Source: DAOPKN01 sp035391225
Lineage (GTDB): Bacteria; Thermotogota; Thermotogae; MWEM01
Assembly: GCA_035391225.1 (NCBI GenBank)
Contig: DAOPKN010000020.1
Location: 1 to 40,221, forward strand
Direction: 5' to 3'
Length of the DNA stretch: 40,221 nt
Positions 32,032 through 40,221 of this stretch are shown piece after piece. Within the stretch, counting starts at the first letter, position 1. Each line of letters begins with the position of its first letter. The notes under the pieces are model-generated. The model was given only the letters and a program-made list of their open reading frames with translations. It had not been told where the DNA came from and did no database searches. A program made the position numbers and the translations under genes.

Positions 32032-33269
32032 GGGTTCAGCGATTCGATCCAGTTGATCGCCAGAAGGTACGCGGGGAGATACGATTCCACGTGCTTGCCT
32101 TCCGGTAACTCCACGTAGGTCACGTCCGAACCCTGTGAACGGTAGTACGCCACCGCGGTGCGCGAGTTTTCCACCGGGACGGCTTCGTCTCCCGCGGAGT
32201 GCACCATGAATAGGGGCACCTGTGGAATCCAGTTCTGGTACAGGTCGTTTTGCAACAAGGCTTGAGAAATGGCGGAGCTGGGGTCTTGCAGTTGTTGCAG
32301 CAAACCCGGGGTAAACAACTCGGAGGCGCGCCCGATTCCACCCCCGGGCATCACGGCCCGCACCTCGTCGGAAGAATGGTTTCCATCCATCAGCGGTGGG
32401 ATGTCCACGTCGTAGGGAGGCAGGAAAATCTCCGAGGCTGTGTCAAACAGGTTGTACACCCCATCGTAGCCAAACACGAGGTAGGCCAGGTATTCCAGGT
32501 GCTCGTACATCCCATCACCCGTAACGATGCCTTTCATCACCGTGGAAAGGTTGTAGGGCCCCGCCATGGGGGCGGTTCCGGTGATGGCAAACTCGTTGGC
32601 GTGTTGTTCCTGGATCAGCCGGGAAGACGCCATGGTCGCGTAACCCCCCTCGGAGTACCCCGCGAGGAAAAGCTCCCCGTTCCAATGGAATTCTTCGGCC
32701 TTTTGTTCCAAAAGTTTTTTCCCCGCACGTATCATGTCCAGCACCGAGCTGGCGATGGAATCTCCCAGGCAAAACGGGTGGAACACCGAGGTGTCCACAC
32801 CCAGACCCGAGTAATCGGCCATCACGGTGGCATACCCCAACCCCGCGGCGATGAGTGCCACGAAATCCTCGGGGTTATCCGCGGTAAAGTCGGTGGAGAA
32901 GTTCGAAGGCGAAAGGTCCCGGCTGAAAATGGTGCCGTGTTGCAGCGAAAGTAGCGGAACCTGCAGTGCCAACCGGGCTCCGGCTTCGTCCACCAGTGGC
33001 AGCACCACCAGCCCGGATTCTACCACGGAGTTGCCGTCCAATCGCACCGTGCGGTAGGTGATCGAAAACGCCTGGATGGAGTATTCCAGCTGTAGCGGGA
33101 CTCCCGCGCCATCCAGGAACGCCTGCAAGAATGCCTTCGGCAGAACCGTTGGCTCCGAAACGCTCAGCAGCTCTCCCCGGTTCACCCGAACAACGGGGAG
33201 AAAACACCCGGTAAGTGCTACCATCAAGACCAGGCCCAACCCCAGTCCCAGCAGAACCTTCTTCTTCAT
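32028..33269 (-). CDS. Lipoprotein alpha/beta hydrolase (secretory lipase-like)
   Basis: The 413-residue product starts MKKKVLLGLGLGLVLMVA with a lipobox LTGC, so it is a lipid-anchored exported enzyme. The hydrolase core has the nucleophile elbow AGYSEGG (Ser near 206), an acid in SAGDEAVPV (Asp near 360) and a late His in EGKHVES (near 392), an order that fits the family. The overall pattern, with ADYSGLGVD and a large cap between the Ser and Asp, is that of secretory lipase / prolyl-oligopeptidase-like esterases. Substrate unknown. AGGAGGAAAG precedes the ATG. No clear promoter is seen in the 116 bp upstream. Confidence 0.82.
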   Translation of the reverse strand: MKKKVLLGLGLGLVLMVALTGCFLPVVRVNRGELLSVSEPTVLPKAFLQAFLDGAGVPLQLEYSIQAFSITYRTVRLDGNSVVESGLVVLPLVDEAGARLALQVPLLSLQHGTIFSRDLSPSNFSTDFTADNPEDFVALIAAGLGYATVMADYSGLGVDTSVFHPFCLGDSIASSVLDMIRAGKKLLEQKAEEFHWNGELFLAGYSEGGYATMASSRLIQEQHANEFAITGTAPMAGPYNLSTVMKGIVTGDGMYEHLEYLAYLVFGYDGVYNLFDTASEIFLPPYDVDIPPLMDGNHSSDEVRAVMPGGGIGRASELFTPGLLQQLQDPSSAISQALLQNDLYQNWIPQVPLFMVHSAGDEAVPVENSRTAVAYYRSQGSDVTYVELPEGKHVESYLPAYLLAINWIESLNP

Positions 33270-33337
33270 CCGCTTTCCTCCTTTTTTTGCCAGCCGTGTT
33301 GCCAAAATTCTCGGAGATATGTTTGCAGGGTCTGATG

Positions 33338-33346
33338 TGCTATAAT
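33338..33346 (+). promoter_or_regulatory. Extended -10 promoter of the Fsr-like transporter
   Basis: TGC followed by TATAAT. The -35 position reads TATGTT. The start would be near 33353, about 33 bases before the GTG start codon. Confidence 0.72.
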
Positions 33347-33385
33347 CCTTCGGATTTCTAACTAAAACACTTCCGGAGGGGTATC

Positions 33386-34528
33386 GTGATCGGCATCGCC
33401 GCTTTTTCGCATTTCTTGGGGGATTTCCTGGGATCGATGTTCAAGCCCATGGGTCCGTACTTCGTGGAGCAATTCGGCATTTCCACCGCCACGTTCGGCA
33501 GCGTGATGGCGCTCATTGCCTCGTCCGCCTCGTTGTTGCAGATCGGGTTTGGGCTGTTGTACGACGGGGTGCGCAAGGATGGGCTGCACATCTTCTGGCT
33601 ACTGGTCGCGCAAATGGTGGTGCTTGCACTCGCGGGTTTTGCACCCAGCTTTCCGGTTCTGGGCCTGTTGATCTTCTTCGTGATCCTGGTAAACTCCGCC
33701 TACCATCCACTGGGTGCCAGCCTGGCGGGAAGTTCGCAAAGGGGGAGGGACATCGCGATCTTCTCGGTGTTTGGCACGTTTGGCTCCGCGCTGGGTCCGG
33801 TTTTTATTACCTCCTTCTCCAGTACGCTGGGCTTTTCCCGGTTGTGGCTGGTCTCCGTGGTAGCCTTAGCCGTGTTGCTTCCCGCTGGGCCAAAAATGGC
33901 CCGTTACGAGAAAGTGGAAATCGCCCCTCGGCGGTTCCCGGGTTTCGCGGCGCTCAAAACGCTGTTTCCCGTTTTCCTGGTGGTGCTTTCGCGCAGTTTC
34001 GTGATGGATCTGTTTCACACCTACGTGCCCCTTTTCCTGGGAAGCAAGGGCGCGTCGCTGATCACGGGGGGAACCGTCATCACGTTGGGGATGCTTTTTG
34101 GCATGGTCACCAACTTCTTCGGCTCCACGCTCATTGAGAAGGTGGGGATCTTCAAGATCAACCTCGCGGGGTTCGCCACCATGGGCATCATGGGCCTACT
34201 GTTCTTCTTTTTGGACAGCACGTTGCTGCGCGCAGCCTGTTTCATCGGTTTCGACGCGGGGGCGTTCCTCACCATGTCCGCGAACATCGTGGAAGCCCAG
34301 CGACGCATGCCCACCAACCGTGCCTTTGCCTCTTCCGTGACCATGGGGTTTGCCTGGTCCATCGGGGGTTTCCTGGGAGCAGCTTACGCTGGGGCGTTCG
34401 GCAACGACGTGGGTTTCATGATCCTGAGCCTGGCTTGCATCGCCCTGGCGCTTTCCGCGCTGATGGTTTTCTTTTCCCGCAAGTTCCGGCGATTACCCCG
34501 AAGGGAACGCCCGGGGAATCCAGCGTAG
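33386..34528 (+). CDS. MFS transporter, fosmidomycin-resistance (Fsr) type
   Basis: The 380-residue protein has twelve predicted helices. Fsr-family phrases are present: FSHFLGDFLGSMFKPMGPYF at the N-terminus and SAYHPLGASLAGSSQRGRD at the end of the first half, where Fsr proteins have a conserved His-Pro. Family members export small drugs, but substrate cannot be inferred here. The start is GTG, with CGGAGGGG at 33374-33381. The gene's last 36 bases overlap the end of the convergent nnr gene, and the tail is Arg/Pro-rich (RLPRRERPGNPA). Confidence 0.85.
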   Translation: MIGIAAFSHFLGDFLGSMFKPMGPYFVEQFGISTATFGSVMALIASSASLLQIGFGLLYDGVRKDGLHIFWLLVAQMVVLALAGFAPSFPVLGLLIFFVILVNSAYHPLGASLAGSSQRGRDIAIFSVFGTFGSALGPVFITSFSSTLGFSRLWLVSVVALAVLLPAGPKMARYEKVEIAPRRFPGFAALKTLFPVFLVVLSRSFVMDLFHTYVPLFLGSKGASLITGGTVITLGMLFGMVTNFFGSTLIEKVGIFKINLAGFATMGIMGLLFFFLDSTLLRAACFIGFDAGAFLTMSANIVEAQRRMPTNRAFASSVTMGFAWSIGGFLGAAYAGAFGNDVGFMILSLACIALALSALMVFFSRKFRRLPRRERPGNPA

Positions 34529-36040
34529 GAGCTCCGAGGGTGTGAGCGAACCTTTCCAGTTTTCTTGCGCGTACAACTGGGATGCCGTACCGTGCACGTA
34601 CACCCCCAGGTTGGCCGCGTGGAAGCCCAGCGGGCACTGCGCTGCGAGCCCGCCCACCAGACCTGCCAGCACGTCCCCGCTTCCCGCCGTGGCAAGACCG
34701 TCGTTTCCCACCAGGTGGAACGCCAGTTCACCATCCGTGTTGGCCACGAGCGTGGTAGCCCCCTTGTGCACGGTGATGCAGTGGAATTTCTTGGAAAAAG
34801 CCACCAGCTCTTCCAGGCGCATACCGGGCAACTCCGGTAAAGGTTGTTCGAAGAAACGCGCGAACTCCCCGGCGTGGGGGGTCAGGATGGCTGGAATCGT
34901 TCGCTTCGAAAGGGTTTGCAGGCTTTCGGGAATGGAAGCCAGGGCGAACAGCGCGTCGGCATCCAGCACCAGCGGACCTTTCCACTCGGTGCACAGCGCG
35001 TGAACCAACTGAACTGTTTCCCCTTCTCTTCCCATCCCGGGGCCCATCACCAGCACGTCCATGCCTTCCAAGGTCTTGCGGTACGCCTCCAACACGGCTC
35101 CCGAGTGGACACCTTTCGTACCCGGCACCCGGTGCACGATGGTTTCCGCTGGAACGGAAAACGGAACGTTTCGAAGCGCCTCCCCGGGGACCAGTAGGTG
35201 CACCATTCCACATCCGCCCGCGAATGCCCCTTGCACCGAAAGCAAGGGAGCCCCGGGATACCGTGCGCTGCCTCCCAGGATGGCCACCTTGCCAAAACTT
35301 CCCTTGTGCCCGGAACGTTCGCGCAGGGGCAGCAGGCTCTTGGCATAGCTCTCGTTGACCAGGAAACGCGGGGAAACTCCCGCCTGCGAAGGCGCCTGCG
35401 GAGAAATCCCGATGTACGCCACGCGCAGCTTGCCGACGAAATCCCTTCCCGGGAATAGCAGTAGCCCCGTCTTGGGAAAGGCAAAGCTCACCGTCAGGTC
35501 CGCGCGGAAGGGGTTCTTTCCCCATAACCGCCCGGTTTTGCCACCCACGCCGGAGGGGATGTCCACCGCAACCTTCAGCCCCATGCAACGGTTCATGCTC
35601 TCCAGAACATCGTCCAGGGCGGGGGAAAGCGGTCGACTCAGCCCGGTGCCAAACAACGCGTCCACCACCACGTCCGGGGAACAAGGGCTTGGTGGAAACG
35701 AGGGAGAAACGTGCAACCTCACATCTGATTTTGCCAGCACCCCCAGTTGGAACGTGGCATTTTCCGAAAGATTCGCAACCCCCAGGGGCAGCCAAACTTC
35801 CACGTCGCACCCCAGGTCATCCAGCTCCCGGGCCACAGTCAGACCGTCTCCGCCGTTGTTCCCTGGCCCACACACCACTAGTGCGCTTCGCGGAACCTCC
35901 CCGGAACATTCCTCCAGGATGGCTCGCACCACCGAATGGGCCGCACGCTCCATCAAAACCAGCGAGGGAATCCCGCGCTGTTGGATGGTGTACCCATCCG
36001 CGCGTTGCATTTCTTCCGGCGTCAAAACGGGAATGCTCAT
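34493..36040 (-). CDS. nnr: Bifunctional NAD(P)HX epimerase/dehydratase
   Basis: The 515-residue protein repairs hydrated NAD(P)H. The N-terminal YjeF_N epimerase domain (about 1-220) has CGPGNNGGDGLTVAREL, DALFGTGLSRPL and AVDIPSGVGG. The C-terminal ADP-dependent dehydratase (about 230-515) has GSFGKVAILGGSARYPGA, VMGPGMGR, VLDADALF, ILTPHAGEFARF, VHKGATTLVA and GNDGLATAGSGDVLAGLVGG. The ATG overlaps the mutS stop (ATGA), and AGGAGG lies in the mutS end, so it is translated with mutS. The 3' end overlaps the convergent Fsr-like gene. Confidence 0.95.
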   Translation of the reverse strand: MSIPVLTPEEMQRADGYTIQQRGIPSLVLMERAAHSVVRAILEECSGEVPRSALVVCGPGNNGGDGLTVARELDDLGCDVEVWLPLGVANLSENATFQLGVLAKSDVRLHVSPSFPPSPCSPDVVVDALFGTGLSRPLSPALDDVLESMNRCMGLKVAVDIPSGVGGKTGRLWGKNPFRADLTVSFAFPKTGLLLFPGRDFVGKLRVAYIGISPQAPSQAGVSPRFLVNESYAKSLLPLRERSGHKGSFGKVAILGGSARYPGAPLLSVQGAFAGGCGMVHLLVPGEALRNVPFSVPAETIVHRVPGTKGVHSGAVLEAYRKTLEGMDVLVMGPGMGREGETVQLVHALCTEWKGPLVLDADALFALASIPESLQTLSKRTIPAILTPHAGEFARFFEQPLPELPGMRLEELVAFSKKFHCITVHKGATTLVANTDGELAFHLVGNDGLATAGSGDVLAGLVGGLAAQCPLGFHAANLGVYVHGTASQLYAQENWKGSLTPSELLRWIPRAFPSG

Positions 36041-38550
36041 TTTTCTTCCTCCTGCAAGAAATTCATCTGGTTTCGGGGCAAACGCTTCTTGGACGGTGCT
36101 TTTTGTTGCATCTTTTGGATCTGGCTGTATCCCAACACGCGCACCCTTTCCTCCAACGACTTTTCCGAGGTGATGGTTTCCAGTACCTCGTACGCGCGGT
36201 CCACCACCTCCGGGGGAAGACCCGCCAGCCGTGCCACCTCGATGCCGTAACTCTTGTCGGCCACCCCAGGTTCCACGCGGTGCAGGAACACCACGCCATC
36301 CTCTTTTTCCAACGTCTTCACGCGGAGGTTCAACAGCCCGGGGTACAATCGTGCCATCTCGGTGAGCTCGTTGTAGTGCGTGGCGAAAACCGTGAAGCAA
36401 CCCACCTGGTTGAACAGGTACTCGGATACCACCCATGCGATGCTGATGCCGTCGTAGGTACTGGTGCCCCGCCCCACCTCGTCGAGCACTACCAGCGACC
36501 GCTCGGTGGCGTTGTTCAAAATGGTGGCGGTTTCGCTCATCTCCACCAGGAATGTGCTTTTGCCGGAGGCCAGGTCGTCGCGTGCTCCGATGCGCGTGAA
36601 GATGCGATCCAGCAGGGGAAGGCTTACGCGAGAAGCGGGCACCATGCTCCCCATCTGCGCCATCAAGCAAATCAGGGCCACCTGCCGCAGGTAGGTGGAC
36701 TTACCGGACATGTTGGGGCCGGTGAGGATCACGAAACGCTTCGCTTCGTCCAGCGCAATGCCGTTGGGAATGAAATCGGGCTCGTACTGTTCCACCACCG
36801 GGTGCCGCCCATCTTCGATGGAAAGCTCGCCGCGCTCGTTGAACGTGGGAAGGCAGTAGCGGTTTTGCACTCCCACCAGCGCGAGTGAGCTCAGCACGTC
36901 CATCTGTGCCAACGCGCCGGAAAGCACTTTCAACCGGGGTAGGTATTGCAGCACGTGCTCGCACACGTGCGAAAACACTTCGCGTTCCAATTGCTCTACC
37001 ATTTCCCGCGCGTGGTTGAGTTTCTGCTCGATGGGCTTGAGCGCGGGGGAAATGAAGCGCTCGCTGGACACCAGCGTCTGCTTGCGCTCGTAGTTATCCG
37101 GAACTTTGTGCAGGTGCGCCTTGGTGACTTCGATGAAGTAGCCGTACACGTTGTTGCGCCGGATGCGCAGCGAGGGGATCCCGGTGCGTTTCTTCTCCTC
37201 TTCCTCGAGGCTTTTCAACCGGGCATCGCTTCCCGAAAGCAGGTCGCGCACCTCGTCGAGATCGTCGTGGAAACCATGGCGAATCACGTCGCCATCCCCC
37301 GGGCTGCCGGGTTCGTCGAACAGCGCCCCGGAGAGGAAACTTTCCAACTCCGAAAGAGGGTCCATTTGCTGCAGCAGGGGTTGGAACGTTTCCATACCCA
37401 GGATGCGCTCGCGCAACCCGGGAACGAGCTGCAATGTACCACGAAGTGAAGCCAGGTCTTTGGGCGTGGCCCGCGCGTACACCAACCGCGAAACGATGCG
37501 TTCCAGGTCGTACATACCCGCCAGTTGCGCGGAAATCTCCCGGGTTTCCTCGTCGCTTTGCGCAAGCTCTGCAACGTGGGCCTGGCGCGCGTGGATGGCC
37601 GAACGTTCCACCAGCGGCGCGAGCAGCCAAGACTTAAGCAGCCTTTTTCCCATGGCCGTGACGGTGGCATCCAACACGTCGAACAGGCTCTTTCCCCGTG
37701 CCCCCCGCGTAGGATTCACCAGGTTGAGGTTCTCCACCGTGATACTGTCGAGCACCAGCGCGTTGTCATCGCGCATCACCCGCGGTACGTCCAGGTGGGA
37801 AAAGGCGTCCATGTGCTGCAGTTCCAGGTACTTGAGAAGAGCTCCCACAAGGGGGAGCGCGCGTGGTGGAAGTTCCAGGAAACTGAAATCCTTCACACCG
37901 TACACGCGGCAAATCCCCGCATTTGCCTGTTGCACGTCGAAGTACCAGGACGGGAGTTGCTCGGTGAACAGCGAAGGGTTCACCTGGCGCACCGCGCTCA
38001 AGCGGTAGGACCATTCCGTGCCCTCGGGCACCAGCAGCTGCACCACGCCGTACTTGAACAGCACGTCGCGCGCGCTTTCCCAGTCTTGCCGTTCGAACAC
38101 AAGGAACTTGCCCGTGGAAATGTCCAGCAAGCACACGAAGAACGAGCCGTTGTGGCTCACCGCCGACAAGAAGCTGTTCTCGCTGAACTCCAGGATGGAA
38201 TCCTCGATCACCGTTCCCGGGGTCACCACCCGCGTGACCTCGCGGCGCACGATGCCCTTGGCCTGTGCCGGGTCTTCCACCTGCTCGCAGATGGCCACCT
38301 TGAACCCCGCCACCACCAGTTTCTTGAGGTAGTTATCCAACGCGTGGTGGGGAATGCCTGCCATGGGGTTGGAATTGCGCGAGGTCAACACCAGCTGCAA
38401 TTGCCGCGAAACGATGCGTGCATCCTCGAAAAACGCCTCGTAGAAATCACCCAGCCGGAACAGCAAGATGGCGTCCTCGTACTTGGACTTGACCTGCAGG
38501 TACTGTTCCATCATGGGCGTCATCTTGGGGGGAGTGCTCCCAGAAGCCAT
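36037..38550 (-). CDS. mutS: DNA mismatch repair protein MutS
   Basis: MutS recognises mismatches. The 837-residue protein has the mismatch-reading motif GDFYEAF (Phe36, Glu38) in domain I, connector, lever and clamp domains, and the ATPase with LTGPNMSGKSTYLRQ (about 605-620), VEMSETATILNNAT, VVLDEVGRGTSTYDG and FATHYNELTE. The C-terminus is a short charged tail ending LQEEEK. The ATG starts one base after the miaB stop with CGGAGGA in the miaB end. The order miaB-mutS is common, but here nnr follows where mutL often stands. Confidence 0.97.
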   Translation of the reverse strand: MASGSTPPKMTPMMEQYLQVKSKYEDAILLFRLGDFYEAFFEDARIVSRQLQLVLTSRNSNPMAGIPHHALDNYLKKLVVAGFKVAICEQVEDPAQAKGIVRREVTRVVTPGTVIEDSILEFSENSFLSAVSHNGSFFVCLLDISTGKFLVFERQDWESARDVLFKYGVVQLLVPEGTEWSYRLSAVRQVNPSLFTEQLPSWYFDVQQANAGICRVYGVKDFSFLELPPRALPLVGALLKYLELQHMDAFSHLDVPRVMRDDNALVLDSITVENLNLVNPTRGARGKSLFDVLDATVTAMGKRLLKSWLLAPLVERSAIHARQAHVAELAQSDEETREISAQLAGMYDLERIVSRLVYARATPKDLASLRGTLQLVPGLRERILGMETFQPLLQQMDPLSELESFLSGALFDEPGSPGDGDVIRHGFHDDLDEVRDLLSGSDARLKSLEEEEKKRTGIPSLRIRRNNVYGYFIEVTKAHLHKVPDNYERKQTLVSSERFISPALKPIEQKLNHAREMVEQLEREVFSHVCEHVLQYLPRLKVLSGALAQMDVLSSLALVGVQNRYCLPTFNERGELSIEDGRHPVVEQYEPDFIPNGIALDEAKRFVILTGPNMSGKSTYLRQVALICLMAQMGSMVPASRVSLPLLDRIFTRIGARDDLASGKSTFLVEMSETATILNNATERSLVVLDEVGRGTSTYDGISIAWVVSEYLFNQVGCFTVFATHYNELTEMARLYPGLLNLRVKTLEKEDGVVFLHRVEPGVADKSYGIEVARLAGLPPEVVDRAYEVLETITSEKSLEERVRVLGYSQIQKMQQKAPSKKRLPRNQMNFLQEEEK

Positions 38551-38551
38551 T

Positions 38552-39916
38552 TCAGCATTCCTCCGGTACCGGAAGCTCCACGACCTGTCCGTACAACGGT
38601 CCGGCGGTGACCCTATGGATTTCCACTTCCACCGGGTTTCCCAACTGTTCGGGTTTGCCGGGGAAGATTACGATCTTGTTGTGCCCGGTTCGGCCATACA
38701 TGAGTGTTGGATCGCGCTGCAAGAAACTCTCCCCGATCACCTGCACCCTTTTTCCCAGGTACTGCTCGTTGAGTTCCCGGTTGATCTGCTTTTGCAACGC
38801 CAAAAGCACCTGCAACCGGCGGTTTTTCTCCCCGGGGGCCACATCGTCGCGCATGGTTTTCGCCGCCACGGTGCCCAAACGCACCGAGTACATCGCCAGG
38901 TTCAACCGCTCGTAGCGTACCTGGCGCACCAGCGCAACGGTTTGCTCGAAATCCTCCGCGCTTTCCCCGGGGAACCCCACGATCACGTCGCTGGAGAGGG
39001 AAACATCGGGAAGCCGTGAACGGATGCCGTCCACAAGGTCAAGGTACTCGCTGCGGGTGTAGCGACGGTTCATGGCCTTGAGAATACGGTCGCTCCCCGC
39101 TTGCACCGGCAGGTGGATTTGCGGGGCGAAACGCGGGTTGGCGGCCATCACGTCCACGATGTCCAGCGAGAAATCCGAGGGATACGAGGTCAAGAACCAG
39201 ATGCGTTCCAGCCCGTCCACCTTCCCCACCTCGCGCAGCAGCTCGGCGAAGGAAGGTCTCCCCCCGGGGAAATCCTTCCCGTACGAATCCACGTTCTGAC
39301 CCAGCAAGGTCACTTCGCGGTAGCCCTTTTCTGCCAGACCGCGGACCTCTTGCAACACGTCGTCCATGGGTCGGCTCTTCTCGCGGTGACGGGTGTAGGG
39401 CACGATGCAATAGCTGCAAAACTTGTCGCAGCCGTACATGATGGTCACCCAGGCATGGGAGTTTCCCTGGCGTATTCGCGGGACGCTTGCGGTGACCTGG
39501 TCGAGGGTATCGGAAAAATCCATGATCTTGCGTTCCCCCCCCAACGCGCGTTGCACCAGCGAAGGCACGTTCATCAGCGCGCGCGTGCCAAACACGAAGT
39601 CCACGCCCTTGTGGCGAAACAGCGCTTCCTTCTCCTTGTCTGCCACGCATCCTCCCACTCCGATACGTAACCCCTGCCCGGTGTGGTTTTCGCGCGCTTT
39701 GCGCCGGATACCGAACAACCTTCCAAGCATACCGTACACCTTGTCCTCGGCTTTTTGCCGCACCGCGCAGGTGTTCACGATGGCCACGTCCGCGTCTTCC
39801 GGCTGCGCTACCTGTATACCGCCTTGCTGCGTCAGGATGCCCACGAGCAACTCGCTGTCGTTGAGATTCATCTGGCACCCCATGGTTTCGATCCAAAAAG
39901 AAAACGATGCGTTCAA
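38552..39916 (-). CDS. miaB: tRNA-2-methylthio-N6-isopentenyladenosine synthase MiaB
   Basis: MiaB is a radical-SAM enzyme that methylthiolates i6A37 in tRNAs. The 454-residue protein has the first cluster cysteines (TMGCQMN, VNTCAVRQKAED, GGCVADKE), the radical-SAM cluster YGCDKFCSYCIVP, the phrase LLGQNVDSYGKDF, and a C-terminal TRAM domain ending in VELPVPEEC. I place the start at TTG 39916 because GGGAGG lies six bases ahead. The TTG at 39937 would start within the leader and has no ribosome site. The mutS ATG follows the stop by one base. Confidence 0.95.
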   Translation of the reverse strand: MNASFSFWIETMGCQMNLNDSELLVGILTQQGGIQVAQPEDADVAIVNTCAVRQKAEDKVYGMLGRLFGIRRKARENHTGQGLRIGVGGCVADKEKEALFRHKGVDFVFGTRALMNVPSLVQRALGGERKIMDFSDTLDQVTASVPRIRQGNSHAWVTIMYGCDKFCSYCIVPYTRHREKSRPMDDVLQEVRGLAEKGYREVTLLGQNVDSYGKDFPGGRPSFAELLREVGKVDGLERIWFLTSYPSDFSLDIVDVMAANPRFAPQIHLPVQAGSDRILKAMNRRYTRSEYLDLVDGIRSRLPDVSLSSDVIVGFPGESAEDFEQTVALVRQVRYERLNLAMYSVRLGTVAAKTMRDDVAPGEKNRRLQVLLALQKQINRELNEQYLGKRVQVIGESFLQRDPTLMYGRTGHNKIVIFPGKPEQLGNPVEVEIHRVTAGPLYGQVVELPVPEEC

Positions 39917-39956
39917 CTTGTTCCTCCCGTTGCTCAATTTTATCCCTTTCCAGCCC

Positions 39957-40221
39957 CTACTCTTCCGCTACCCGCCAGTGACCTGCACGTGCGGAACCCT
40001 CACGAAAAAGCCTCCCCTGTTCCCGGAGACGTGCAATTTGCTTCTCATGGCGCGCGTGGACAATCCCAGTTCCTGCGCCAAATCGCGAATCGTCAATCCT
40101 GGCTGCTGCGCCAGGCGATTCAAGATTCTCCGATCGGTCTTCCCCGAACTTTTCGGATTTCCCCTTTACAGACCTCCTCGGGATCCGATTCGCATCGAAA
40201 AGATCCCGTAGGGGCAGACCC
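39957..40221 (-). pseudogene. C-terminal winged-helix of an AlbA_2/RecG-like transcriptional regulator, frameshifted twice, 5' end outside the window
   Basis: Reading the minus strand from the edge, one frame gives LPLRDLFDANRIPRRSVKGK then SEK. The next frame supplies SGKTDRRILNRLAQQPGL followed by TIRDLAQELGLSTRAM, a clear helix-turn-helix. The first frame then resumes with EKQIARLREQGRL and SARAGHWRVAEE before a TAG. Together these make the linker, recognition helix and wing found at the C-terminus of AlbA_2-type ATP-binding regulators. One extra base near 40147 and one missing base near 40046 would explain it. Either the gene is decayed or the assembly carries indels. A 51-codon TTG-started piece (40123-39968) is open in the middle frame alone, but its ending is unlike the family. 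Confidence 0.6.

Noticed and set aside
35689..38610. Plus-strand open frames of 399 and 361 codons opposite nnr and mutS
   Set aside because: Shadows of conserved genes, with no initiation signals.
39423..40211. 262-codon plus-strand open frame at the window end
   Set aside because: It is antisense to the miaB start and to the frameshifted winged-helix gene, with no recognisable domain.
1..40221. CRISPR arrays, tRNA or rRNA genes, insertion sequences, prophage or attachment sites
   Set aside because: No spaced direct repeats, clover-leaf sequences, transposase, integrase or phage motifs were found on either strand.

Overview
The window reads as chromosomal DNA of a deep-branching, flagellated, probably anaerobic diderm bacterium. 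A member of the Thermotogota, or a close neighbour of that phylum, is the best guess. The support is a cheA-cheY-fliO-fliP order, a CheY of the Thermotoga/Bacillus type, an exported beta-barrel-like protein, and an indolepyruvate:ferredoxin oxidoreductase used in amino-acid fermentation. GC content is clearly above 50 percent, unusual for Thermotogota, so the assignment is tentative; Synergistota and Caldisericota-like lineages remain possible. There is no CRISPR array, insertion sequence, tRNA or rRNA. One 100-N scaffold gap interrupts a signalling gene, and the last 0.27 kb carries a gene end broken by two frame changes.

Layout. 1-5.3 kb (+): a folate cyclohydrolase gene overlapping tgt, two exported proteins of unknown function, ispD, and a PIN-PhoH ATPase. 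5.4-9.9 kb (+): cheA, cheY, fliO, fliP and a SAM methyltransferase; no cheW, fliQ or fliR follows. 10.2-13.3 kb (+): a lone OppB-type permease and a histidine kinase with a periplasmic solute-binding domain and a receiver-like domain lacking its aspartate. 13.3-15.5 kb: a P1-family (DmpA-type) peptidase with a probable leaderless mRNA, a small membrane protein (-) and a GNAT acetyltransferase (+). 15.5-20.9 kb (-): a membrane-anchored metallophosphoesterase, a ferritin-like DUF2202 protein, an MFS transporter and a GAF-PAS-GGDEF-EAL protein split by the gap. 21-23.2 kb (+): a TrhA/hemolysin III protein overlapping an MFS transporter, then a Gly/Arg/Phe-repeat DUF5320 protein. 23.3-26.9 kb (-): an exported protein with two apparent PsbP/Mog1-like domains, iorA and iorB. 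27-32 kb (+): sbcD and sbcC. 32-34.5 kb: a lipoprotein alpha/beta hydrolase (-) and a fosmidomycin-resistance-type MFS protein (+). 34.5-40.2 kb (-): the frameshifted winged-helix gene, miaB, mutS and nnr.

How it works together. Genes are packed tightly, with stop/start overlaps (fchA-tgt, iorA-iorB, mutS-nnr, trhA-MFS) and tail-to-tail overlaps between convergent genes. The recognisable promoters nearly all carry an extended -10 element (TGN-TATAAT) with a poor -35. The one clear exception has a perfect TTGACA and no TG.

The main unusual items are the permease/sensor-kinase pair with its pseudo-receiver, the leaderless peptidase gene, two palindromes placed on or near transcription starts, the tandem-domain exported protein joined to iorAB, and signs of indels in the assembly.
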